Shown here one piece after another: positions 1-5,998 of a stretch of 7,778 bases of DNA. Numbering within the stretch: the stretch's first letter is position 1; every line of letters begins with the position of its first letter. The translations under genes and the position numbers were made by a program. Below the pieces are notes generated by a model, which was given only the letters and a program-made list of their open reading frames with translations, did not search any database and was not told the origin of the DNA. The DNA is from CAYSZX01 sp964548875. GTDB lineage: Bacteria; Patescibacteriota; Minisyncoccia; Minisyncoccales; JANBVM01. The stretch is taken from NCBI GenBank assembly GCA_964548875.1, contig CAZJSP010000023.1, positions 1 through 7,778 of the forward strand, given 5' to 3'.

Positions 1-1696
1 CATCTACATCTAGCTTATAACTAGAATCTGGTGTTGTCCCGATGCCGACGTTGCCAGGATGTTTAACCGTAATATGTGCATTTGTCCCCCATCCCATTGA
101 TATAGCTTCATTATCAGGATTAATAGCAATCGAACCAGTCCTTGCATTTCCTGCTGTGTTCCATCCGAAAAGTTGTAATCTTACTTCATCTCCATCTTGT
201 CCTGACGGATTAGCAACAACTAAACGATGACTCGGACTCGTCGTCCCGATGCCGACGTTGCCGTTTTCGTCTATTCTCATTACCTCATTATGCCCGCCTG
301 TAAAGAATTGTAATTCGTTGTAAGGATTGTTATTTGTAGCCGCAATTCCAGCTCTTGTTCCATCATCATAAGCGAAGTTGATTTCACCACCCCTTTCTAC
401 ATATATGCTCCCATGTACATCTAGTTCTGCCCCTGGACTCGCCGTCCCAATCCCCAACCTCTTATTCGTATTATCCCAAAATAAGTTAGCATTATCTTCA
501 GTTAAAGAACCATCAGTATCTCCAAAAGGAACTGAGCCTGTAGCTAAATTAGGATTAATAGTTGCGTTAATAGTTCCGTCTACTGTTAAATCTCCGCTCA
601 CAGCAACATCACCATCGGTATCGATACTAAATAAACTATCACCTCCAGGACTAAAACCTGCAGCTGTCTCTAACTTATAACCTATTGAAAATATGTTACT
701 TGCTGTTGGACCACGAGCATTCAAATACCAATTTTTATTGCCTGACCCAAGAATAATTCCGCTTGATAATCCACCATCATCATTTGCTTTAATATGTAAA
801 TATTCAGCAACACCACCTCCTTCAAGAATGGTGTTCGTATATAAACCAGTATAAGTACTCGCCGTTACCCCATTCAAAACGTGTAACTTCGCCGCTGGAT
901 TCATCTCTCCTATTCCTACTCTACCTGAATAGTCCAAGCTCATTGTTGTGGCAAGATCTCCACCTACAGCTGTTCCTCTAATTGTCTTAAAATGTAATTT
1001 TCCCTGAGAATGGTCACCAAGTCTCTCATGAACTATTGCCGCTCCAGGAGTCGTAGTCCCGTCTAAATTATTACTTATCCGAAAAGAGATACCTGTCCCA
1101 TATCCCTGGGTAGTAGTAGCAGAAGTAATTAGTTGTTGATAGTTTGATATTGTTGTTGAATCTGGCAAAACATCACTTGTTTGGTTAATAGACAACCGAG
1201 CTTGAGGATCAGTTATTCCCACTCCTACATTACCAGAATTGTAATAAATATCATCGCTATCAACTACTTCTTCCCAAAGACCGCTACCAGTAATAGACTC
1301 TCCATCCACAGTTAATGATCCAACCTCTAAACTACCACTTACTATTGCTTTTCCTTCAACTCTTAAAGCATAATTACCGCCACTATGACTAAAATAACTA
1401 GCAGGCTGATCAGTCTTATGGCCCGCAACTTTTAATCCCCCTTCTCCTGACCTATTAACAATTAAAGTATAGTTAGCGTCTGTTTCTCCACCTCCAATAT
1501 TGAAAGCCCCAGTCTTGGTCTGCCCTGTACTACTAATATTCAAAGGAGTAGGGGTATTATTAAGAGGAGGATTTGCACTAGGTCCAGTCCAACCTCTCAC
1601 TCCTTTAGAAAAAGAAAAACCAATTAAAGAGATAAGAATAAATAAAATAATTTTATTCTTTTTTAATTGGTTAATTTTATTTAAAAAATTTAACAT
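1..1696 (-). CDS. Exported tail-fibre-like surface repeat protein (C-terminus beyond window)
   Basis: The minus strand stays open from ATG 1696 to the window edge: 565 codons without a stop, which is striking in such AT-rich DNA. An in-frame TAA directly precedes the ATG, so the start cannot lie further upstream. Residues 1-15 are Lys-rich and 16-29 hydrophobic (IILFILISLIGFSF), which looks like a signal peptide or membrane anchor. Residues 35-53 (GWTGPSANPP...PLN) match a pattern I associate with exported Parcubacteria proteins. Five copies of a motif like G-N-V-G-I-G-T-x-x-P-x-x-x-L-x-V lie at residues 155-170, 258-273, 412-427, 479-494 and 548-564. Two 'SG(S/D)L.V...TVDG' segments lie near 120-132 and 367-375. 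Such motifs occur in phage tail-fibre-like and bacterial surface proteins that often end in a peptidase S74 (intramolecular chaperone) domain; here the C-terminus is not visible. Likely a trimeric beta-rich surface fibre or adhesin, which is inference. It is separated from the pilus operon by a decayed gene and may have its own promoter. Confidence 0.85.
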   Translation of the reverse strand, partial: MLNFLNKINQLKKNKIILFILISLIGFSFSKGVRGWTGPSANPPLNNTPTPLNISSTGQTKTGAFNIGGGETDANYTLIVNRSGEGGLKVAGHKTDQPASYFSHSGGNYALRVEGKAIVSGSLEVGSLTVDGESITGSGLWEEVVDSDDIYYNSGNVGVGITDPQARLSINQTSDVLPDSTTISNYQQLITSATTTQGYGTGISFRISNNLDGTTTPGAAIVHERLGDHSQGKLHFKTIRGTAVGGDLATTMSLDYSGRVGIGEMNPAAKLHVLNGVTASTYTGLYTNTILEGGGVAEYLHIKANDDGGLSSGIILGSGNKNWYLNARGPTASNIFSIGYKLETAAGFSPGGDSLFSIDTDGDVAVSGDLTVDGTINATINPNLATGSVPFGDTDGSLTEDNANLFWDNTNKRLGIGTASPGAELDVHGSIYVERGGEINFAYDDGTRAGIAATNNNPYNELQFFTGGHNEVMRIDENGNVGIGTTSPSHRLVVANPSGQDGDEVRLQLFGWNTAGNARTGSIAINPDNEAISMGWGTNAHITVKHPGNVGIGTTPDSSYKLDVD

Positions 1697-1708
1697 TTAT
1701 TTATATTT

Positions 1709-1737
1709 ATTTTATCAGAAGCAATAAAGATAAACAA
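1709..1737 (-). promoter_or_regulatory. Candidate sigma70-type promoter of the repeat-protein gene
   Basis: On the minus strand, TTGTTT (1737-1732) and TAAAAT (1714-1709) are 17 nt apart, and TGA directly before the -10 gives the extended -10 form TGnTAAAAT. The predicted transcript start is near 1702, only about 6 nt before ATG 1696, so the mRNA would be almost leaderless. That fits the lack of a Shine-Dalgarno motif there. Chance -10 matches are common in DNA this AT-rich, and the -35 matches the consensus at only three of six bases. Confidence 0.35.
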
Positions 1738-1743
1738 GCTAAA

Positions 1744-2077
1744 TTAAATAGACGTTTCCGTTTTTTTAATCTCATTTATTAAACAGCCACCCTCTTCAAA
1801 ATCCTTTATCGAAAAACCTATTGGTTCTAAACCTGCTTTAACTTCTTCATCCTTCCTTTTTATTAAAAGAAATTACAAATATTTTAAAAAATCATTAAAT
1901 TTTGGAGAAACAATACAAGCATCAATATCACTCCATCGACTATTCTTTCCTTAAGCATAAGAACCAAAAAGATTTTTTTCTACAGGAATCCCTTCTTCTT
2001 TAGATAATCTATCAATATAATTTAATTATTTTTTTTAGAATTCTTTTTTCAGCTATACGATTTAGTTCTTTATACTC
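1744..2077 (-). pseudogene. Decayed nucleotidyltransferase (MNT/Pol-beta-like) gene
   Basis: This is a broken minus-strand gene of about 110 codons, close to the length of small stand-alone nucleotidyltransferase (MNT-type) proteins. The upstream piece (2077 to about 2018) reads EYKELNRIAEKRILKKIIK in one frame. The reading then shifts by one base near 2017-2023 into YIDRLSKEEGIPVEKNLFGSYA. In-frame TAA at 1953-1951 sits where the family normally has Lys after GSYA, followed by GKNSRWSDIDACIVSPKFND. A second TAA lies at 1875-1873, and the frame then stays open to TAA 1746-1744. FGSYA-x-G and SDID are the active-site signature, with the Asp residues binding metal. No ATG start is left: an in-frame TAA (2080-2078) precedes the open part. 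Intact relatives are often the toxin or antitoxin half of HEPN/MNT modules, but no HEPN gene is seen here. Sequencing error could explain one lesion but is unlikely to explain three plus a lost start. Confidence 0.75.
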
Positions 2078-2257
2078 TTATTTTATTTAAAAAAGCCAAC
2101 ACTTTATTCTCTTATTTTACCAAAAACAACAAGATAAGTACAAGCCTTTTTTAATTAATTTTAAATTAATAAGAATAAGATTATTTTTTTTAATTAATTT
2201 TTTATTTTTTTTAAAAAAAACAAAATAATAATTTAAAATATAGTCTAACCCAAAATC
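2078..2257. other. Very AT-rich non-coding stretch between pilD and the pseudogene
   Basis: No coding pattern is visible in either direction. The stretch is dominated by A and T runs, most strongly from about 2150 to 2245. Together with the pseudogene it forms a roughly 600-base gap with no intact gene, unusual for an otherwise tightly packed window. It could be the eroded remains of lost genes; no origin, attachment site or insertion-sequence ends are recognised. Confidence 0.5.
2147..2220. repeat. Low-complexity T/A tract with a 16-nt direct repeat and a T8A8 palindrome
   Basis: The 16-mer ttttttaattaatttt occurs at 2147-2162 and again at 2186-2201, 39 nt apart. It is followed by eight T and eight A (2205-2220), which is fully self-complementary. 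Such DNA is likely curved or easily melted. With only A and T the repeat could also arise by slippage, so no function is claimed. Confidence 0.5.
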
Positions 2258-2276
2258 AGCAATTCTATTGCTTTTT
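2256..2276. terminator. Weak hairpin downstream of pilD
   Basis: AGCAAT (2258-2263) and ATTGCT (2267-2272) form a 6-bp stem with a 3-nt loop. It lies about 25 nt beyond the pilD stop. Read on the plus strand it is followed by five T; read on the minus strand, in the pilD direction, the tail is GATTTT. It could be a weak end to the pilus transcript. The stem is short and AT-rich, so confidence is modest. Confidence 0.35.
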
Positions 2277-2297
2277 CAAACTACTAAGCCTAACAAT

Positions 2298-3098
2298 CTA
2301 AAAAACAAATAGTCTTAAACTTAACAAATATTCTCCTAAAAAAAGGATTAAAAAAAGACCAGAAATTAAGAAAGGACCAAAGGGAACTTTACTCTTAAAT
2401 CCTTTCCCAGCAAAAATAATTAAAAAGAAACTAACTAAAGCTCCAATTAAAAAACTAAGAAACAAAGAAATTAAAACCTCAGGATAACCCAAAAACAAAC
2501 CAATAAAAAATCCTAATTTAACATCTCCCATCCCCATTCCCTTCCCACTAGTTAGAGTATAAACAGTCCAAAAAAAAGCAGCTGTCCAAAATCCAGTTAC
2601 AAAGAAATTCAATAACTGATTTAAATCCAAAGTAAAGAAAAAGAAATGAACTAAATGCCAAAGACCAGAAATTACAATTAAAGGATAAACCACCTTGTTC
2701 GGTATAATATAATGCTTTAAATCATAAACAAAGATAATAACCAAAGAACAAGTAACAAAGAATAAATAAGAAAGCTTTAAAATTCCAAAACCTAAGAAAT
2801 CAAAAATCAAATTAATATTCTGATGGAAAATGCCCAGGAATAAAAGACCAGTTATAAATTCAACCAAAGGATATTGCCAAGAAATCTTTTTTCGACAATA
2901 TCTGCATTTCCCTCCCAAGAAAATAAAACTAAAAACAGGGATTAAATCATCCCAAGCCAAAACATGTCCGCAATGAGGACAGGTAGATCTTCCAACCAAA
3001 AAGTCCTCTTTTGAATGAAGACGGTAAATAACAGTATTCAAAAAAGAACCAAATATCAATCCTAACAGGAAAATATCAAAATAAATGAAAGTTATCAT
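2298..3098 (-). CDS. pilD: Prepilin peptidase / N-methyltransferase PilD
   Basis: This inner-membrane aspartic protease of the GxGD class cuts the leader from type IV prepilins and, in bifunctional members, methylates the new N-terminal residue. With ATG 3098 it has 266 residues, normal for the family. The N-terminal part has GSFLNTVIYRL (17-27), then a cytoplasmic zinc-type site with CPHC (40-43) and CRYC (65-68), followed by ISWQYPLVE. The catalytic Asp residues are D126 (VYDLKHYIIP) and D192 (GMGMGDVKLG). The rest is a series of hydrophobic membrane segments, ending in LFVF and TAG. A TTG 24 nt upstream (3122-3120) is in frame but lies inside the terminator hairpin, and the N-terminus from ATG 3098 fits the family better. 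The gene follows the prepilin, its obvious substrate. Keeping all four Cys suggests the methylase function is retained. Confidence 0.95.
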   Translation of the reverse strand: MITFIYFDIFLLGLIFGSFLNTVIYRLHSKEDFLVGRSTCPHCGHVLAWDDLIPVFSFIFLGGKCRYCRKKISWQYPLVEFITGLLFLGIFHQNINLIFDFLGFGILKLSYLFFVTCSLVIIFVYDLKHYIIPNKVVYPLIVISGLWHLVHFFFFTLDLNQLLNFFVTGFWTAAFFWTVYTLTSGKGMGMGDVKLGFFIGLFLGYPEVLISLFLSFLIGALVSFFLIIFAGKGFKSKVPFGPFLISGLFLILFLGEYLLSLRLFVF

Positions 3099-3111
3099 TG
3101 GTTTACTGTTC

Positions 3112-3138
3112 AAAAAAGGCAAGAATAATTATCTTGCC
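3112..3138 (-). terminator. Intrinsic terminator between the pilin gene and pilD
   Basis: On the minus strand, 6 nt after the pilin TAA, GGCAAGA (3124-3118 on the plus strand as ggcaaga, pairing with tcttgcc 3132-3138) forms a perfect 7-bp stem with a 7-nt AT loop, followed directly by six T (3117-3112). This is a classic Rho-independent terminator and stands out against the AT-rich background. It ends 13 nt before the pilD ATG, so pilD would depend on read-through or another start site. It may also protect the 3' end of the pilin mRNA. Confidence 0.8.
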
Positions 3139-3144
3139 CATTAA

Positions 3145-3657
3145 TTATTCTGCAATAATACAAGTACAACTAGACGAAGTAGTAGGAGCACTTGAACTAC
3201 AAACCACTAAAGTTCCCTTGTGAGAAGCAGCCATATAAGCATCATCAGTCTCACAGTCAACTCCGGCTGGATCCCTTTCTAATTTGGCATAAACACAAAA
3301 CCACTGAGCGGAAGCTGCATCATAATCATCATTCGTACAATCTAAAGCTTCATCATTCTTAATCCAAGTATAATCATCCCAAGTACTTTCATACAGAGGA
3401 TCATGAAGAATCCTTAAATAACCAGGAATTTCATGAGTTCCAGCTGAACTAGTTGTAGTCGCCAAATAGGCCTCATTGTCAGCATAATACATTTGCTGAG
3501 CAGAAAGAACCTGTCTCATGTCTGATTGTCGAACTGCATCTCGAGCTCTTTTTCTAGCTTCTCCCATAGCAACTAATACTAAGCTAGAAAGAGTCCCAAT
3601 AATAGCTACAACAACCAACAGCTCAATTAAAGTAAAACCTTTTTCTTTTTTAGTCAT
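3145..3657 (-). CDS. Type IV prepilin (major pilin candidate)
   Basis: This 170-residue prepilin has a class III (type IVa-like) leader. MTKKEKG (1-7) is short and basic, with predicted cleavage G7^F8, followed by FTLIELLVVVAIIGTLSSLVLVAM. The mature protein would begin with Phe (the N-methyl position) and carry the conserved Glu at mature residue 5 (E12). The hydrophobic helix (8-31) is the membrane-stored part and fibre core; 32-62 continues as an amphipathic helix (EARKRARDAVRQSDMRQVL). The globular C-terminal part has six Cys (107, 121, 135, 153, 164, 166), enough for three disulfides, and a Ser/Thr-rich end (CSSSAPTTSSSCTC). It is processed by PilD and assembled by PilB/PilC. Being the only prepilin here, beside the motor genes and flanked by its own candidate promoter and terminator, it is probably the major subunit, although a minor pilin or pseudopilin role cannot be excluded. 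No Shine-Dalgarno motif precedes the ATG. Confidence 0.93.
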   Translation of the reverse strand: MTKKEKGFTLIELLVVVAIIGTLSSLVLVAMGEARKRARDAVRQSDMRQVLSAQQMYYADNEAYLATTTSSAGTHEIPGYLRILHDPLYESTWDDYTWIKNDEALDCTNDDYDAASAQWFCVYAKLERDPAGVDCETDDAYMAASHKGTLVVCSSSAPTTSSSCTCIIAE

Positions 3658-3708
3658 AAAAACAATATATTTTAATAAACGACCTTGAATAATTTTTAAT
3701 AACTCAAT

Positions 3709-3717
3709 ATTATCACA
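3709..3717 (-). promoter_or_regulatory. Candidate extended -10 promoter for the pilin gene
   Basis: In the 73-nt gap between pilC and the pilin gene, the minus strand carries TGTGATAAT (3717-3709). This is an extended -10 element (TGn plus GATAAT, five of six matches to TATAAT) behind a T7/A5 run that could act like an UP element. No good -35 is seen. Transcription would begin near 3702, giving a leader of about 44 nt. Chance matches are frequent in such AT-rich DNA. Confidence 0.3.
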
Positions 3718-3730
3718 ATTTTTAAAAAAA

Positions 3731-4930
3731 CTAAATACTCATTACTTCGTAAAGAGGCATTAAGATTGAAAACATTAATCCTCCTACCACTACTCCTAGA
3801 AAAATAATCAAAGCTGGTTCTAATAAATTTAGCATCTTTGTAATTGTAGCACTAACTTCCGATTGATAAAACTTAGATATCTTCATTAAACTCTCATCTA
3901 AATTACCAGTTTTCTCTCCAACTATTGTCATCTGAACAAAAATAGGGGGGAATAATTCAGGATAAGAAGACAAGCTTGAAGAAATCGGAACCCCTTTTTT
4001 AACCTCATTCCTAATATCAAGCAGGGCTTCCCGATAACTATTATTCCCGACTACTTCAGCTGCCAATTCAATTGATTGAACAATCATTAATCCTCCAGCC
4101 ACCAAAGTAGAAATATTACGAGAAATCCGAGACAAATAATTCGCTTTCAAAAACTGACCAACAACCGGAAGCTTTAAAAAAAGAGGGTCAATCATGTTTT
4201 TCCCTTTTTCAGTTTTGTAATATTGCCAAAGAAAAAATATTGTTCCAAAAAACAAAAGAATTAAAAAGAGGCCATGAGCCCTGACAAAATCAGACAAACC
4301 TAGAATGGTTTGAGTAAGTTCTGGTATTTCAGCCCCACTATCTTCTAAAACTCCTTTTAACTGAGGAATAACCATGTAAATCATGGCTCCAATTACAATA
4401 ACAGACAAGGACAGAATAGCAGCTGGATAAACTAAAGCTCCCTGAGTTTGAGCTCTTAATTCATTTTCTCTTTCTAAGTGATCAGCTAAATAATTTAAAG
4501 AATCAGATAATTTACCAGAGGCTTCTCCGGCCTTAATCATAGAAACATAAAAAACAGAAAAAACATTTTGATGTTTAGACAAGGCTTTTGAGAAAGCCTT
4601 TCCTCCTTCCACCTCTTCAGCTAAATTAAAAACCTTATCCTGAAAAAGAGGGTTTTTTATCTGTTCTCCTAAGGTTTTTAAAGACTCAACTAAAGAAACC
4701 TTAGCATCAAACATCATTGATAGTTGACGAGAAAAAGAAGCTAATTCTTTTAAATTAACACTCTGGAATAATTTAATCCGACTCCAAAAAGGCTCTTCTG
4801 TTTCTTTTAATTCAGTAACATAAAAACCATGATCCTGTAAAAGGCTCAAAGCAGCATCTCTAGAAGATGCCTCTATTACCCCTGTTTGAACCTTGCCATC
4901 TTTTGTTCTAACTTTATAACTAAACTTCAT
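3731..4930 (-). CDS. pilC: Type IV pilus inner-membrane platform protein PilC (GspF family)
   Basis: PilC is the inner-membrane platform that couples the PilB and PilT motors to pilin insertion and removal. At 399 residues it is of usual family length. The N-terminal region MKFSYKVRTKDGKVQTGVIEA (1-21) with the 'A...L...GFYVTEL' pattern is typical. Two GspF/T2SSF domains follow: the first about 63-190 (FSRQLSMMFDAKVSLVESL, then MIKAGEASGKL at 131-141), the second about 267-392 (ISRNISTLVAGGLMIVQSIEL, then VGEKTGNLDESL at 337-348). Membrane segments are near 168-190, 219-235 and 372-393. Its ATG overlaps the pilT TGA (ATGA), which argues for translational coupling. It ends in TAG, and a 73-nt gap then separates it from the pilin gene. 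Confidence 0.96.
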   Translation of the reverse strand: MKFSYKVRTKDGKVQTGVIEASSRDAALSLLQDHGFYVTELKETEEPFWSRIKLFQSVNLKELASFSRQLSMMFDAKVSLVESLKTLGEQIKNPLFQDKVFNLAEEVEGGKAFSKALSKHQNVFSVFYVSMIKAGEASGKLSDSLNYLADHLERENELRAQTQGALVYPAAILSLSVIVIGAMIYMVIPQLKGVLEDSGAEIPELTQTILGLSDFVRAHGLFLILLFFGTIFFLWQYYKTEKGKNMIDPLFLKLPVVGQFLKANYLSRISRNISTLVAGGLMIVQSIELAAEVVGNNSYREALLDIRNEVKKGVPISSSLSSYPELFPPIFVQMTIVGEKTGNLDESLMKISKFYQSEVSATITKMLNLLEPALIIFLGVVVGGLMFSILMPLYEVMSI

Positions 4931-5994
4931 CTCAAGGTTGATTTTAATTCATTAGGCCTTGAAGAGTATTTTAAAGCTGTTTCTAAAGATATTTCTTTTC
5001 TTCTAACTAAATTAGAAAGAGAACGATTTAAAGTAATCATTCCCTGCTCCAAACCAGTTTCAATAACAGTTGGAATTTCATGAATCTTGTTTTCTCTAAT
5101 TAAATTAGAAACAGCATGATTAGCAATTAATATTTCAGTGGCTGGAATTAAACCTCCTTTTAAGGTTGGAACCAATCTCTGAGAAACAATTCCTAAAAGA
5201 GAGCCTGATAACTGAGATCTAATTTGAGCCTGTCTAACCGAATCAAAAGAATCAACAATTCGATGTATTGTCTGAGAAGCAGAATTAGTATGCAAAGTAG
5301 CAAAAACTAAATGACCTGTTTCTGCAGCAGTAATAGCTGTTTCCATTGTTTCTGCATCTCTCATTTCTCCGACCATAATTACATCTGGGTCTTGTCGAAA
5401 AGTAGAACGCAAAGCACTAGAAAAACTAAGAGTATCTTCTCCAACTTCTCTCTGATGAATAACTGATTTATCGTCTTTGAAAATATATTCAATTGGATCC
5501 TCAATAGTAACAATATGATCAGATCTAGTCCTATTAATTTCATCTATTAAGGCAGCTAAAGTAGTTGATTTCCCTTGAGAGGAAGGCCCACAAATTAAAA
5601 CAAACCCTTGCTTAGCCTTAGTAAAAGAACGAAGAATTGATGGCAGATTTAATTCTTTAATAGTTTTAATTTCTAAAGGCACAAGCCTTAAGGCCGCTGC
5701 CACCCTTTGTCTTTGTAAAAAAACATTCACTCTAAAACGAGCCTTGTCTTGAAAACTATAGGAAAAATCAATTTCTTTTTTCTTTAAAAACTTATTCTTC
5801 TCATTCTCGCTCATTAAACTAAAAGCCAACCCTTCAGAATCTTCCTGATTTAACTCTTTTTCTTTTTGCATAACTAATAAGTTACCAGCCACCCTAATAA
5901 TTGGGGGGTGACCAGCCGAAAGATGTAAATCAGAAGCCTGATTTTTAATTGTTAATTCAAGTAAACGATGAATTTTCTTTTTTTGTTGATTCAT
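4927..5994 (-). CDS. pilT: Type IV pilus retraction ATPase PilT
   Basis: PilT is the hexameric cytoplasmic ATPase that drives pilus disassembly (twitching, DNA uptake). With ATG 5994 it has 355 residues, close to the roughly 345 of well-studied PilT. The start is chosen because MNQQKKKIHRLLELTIKNQA leads straight into ASDLHLSAG (20-28), as in known PilT. A TTG 36 nt upstream (6030-6028) is in frame but would overlap pilB. Motifs: Walker A GPSSQGKST (136-144), Asp box IVTIEDPIEYIF (161-172), Walker B DVIMVGEMRD (204-213) with catalytic Glu 210, His box TGHLVFATLHTN (226-237), and NLIRE (297-301), matching the PilT-type A-I-R-N-L-I-R-E signature in slightly altered form (AVSNLIRE). The Walker A has Ser-Gln where Gly-Ser is usual, yet the key Gly-Lys-Ser remains. 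It lacks the Zn-type Cys pairs and long N-terminal domain of PilB. PilU is a less likely alternative. It starts 4 nt after the pilB stop. Confidence 0.95.
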   Translation of the reverse strand: MNQQKKKIHRLLELTIKNQASDLHLSAGHPPIIRVAGNLLVMQKEKELNQEDSEGLAFSLMSENEKNKFLKKKEIDFSYSFQDKARFRVNVFLQRQRVAAALRLVPLEIKTIKELNLPSILRSFTKAKQGFVLICGPSSQGKSTTLAALIDEINRTRSDHIVTIEDPIEYIFKDDKSVIHQREVGEDTLSFSSALRSTFRQDPDVIMVGEMRDAETMETAITAAETGHLVFATLHTNSASQTIHRIVDSFDSVRQAQIRSQLSGSLLGIVSQRLVPTLKGGLIPATEILIANHAVSNLIRENKIHEIPTVIETGLEQGMITLNRSLSNLVRRKEISLETALKYSSRPNELKSTLR

Positions 5995-5998
5995 AATT

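Noticed and set aside
42..680. Plus-strand open frames at 42-230 and 378-680
   Set aside because: They lie antisense to the repeat-protein gene, and their composition (Pro/Ser/Leu-rich, no motif) is what the reverse of its Gly/Asp/Asn-rich codons would give.
1..1696. Prophage or phage tail module, because of the tail-fibre-like repeats
   Set aside because: No other phage gene is visible, the protein has an N-terminal export segment, and such repeats are common in bacterial surface proteins.
1500..1727. Plus-strand open frame of 75 codons
   Set aside because: Antisense to the start of the repeat-protein gene; its Lys/Ile/Phe-rich tail comes from the AT-rich promoter and signal-peptide region.
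2147..2220. Replication origin or insertion-sequence end in the AT-rich tract
   Set aside because: No DnaA-box cluster, transposase fragment, target duplication or terminal inverted repeat is seen; the repeats are low complexity only.
3099..3122. TTG start at 3122 giving an 8-residue longer PilD
   Set aside because: The codon sits in the stem of the terminator after the pilin gene; ATG 3098 gives a normal PilD N-terminus.
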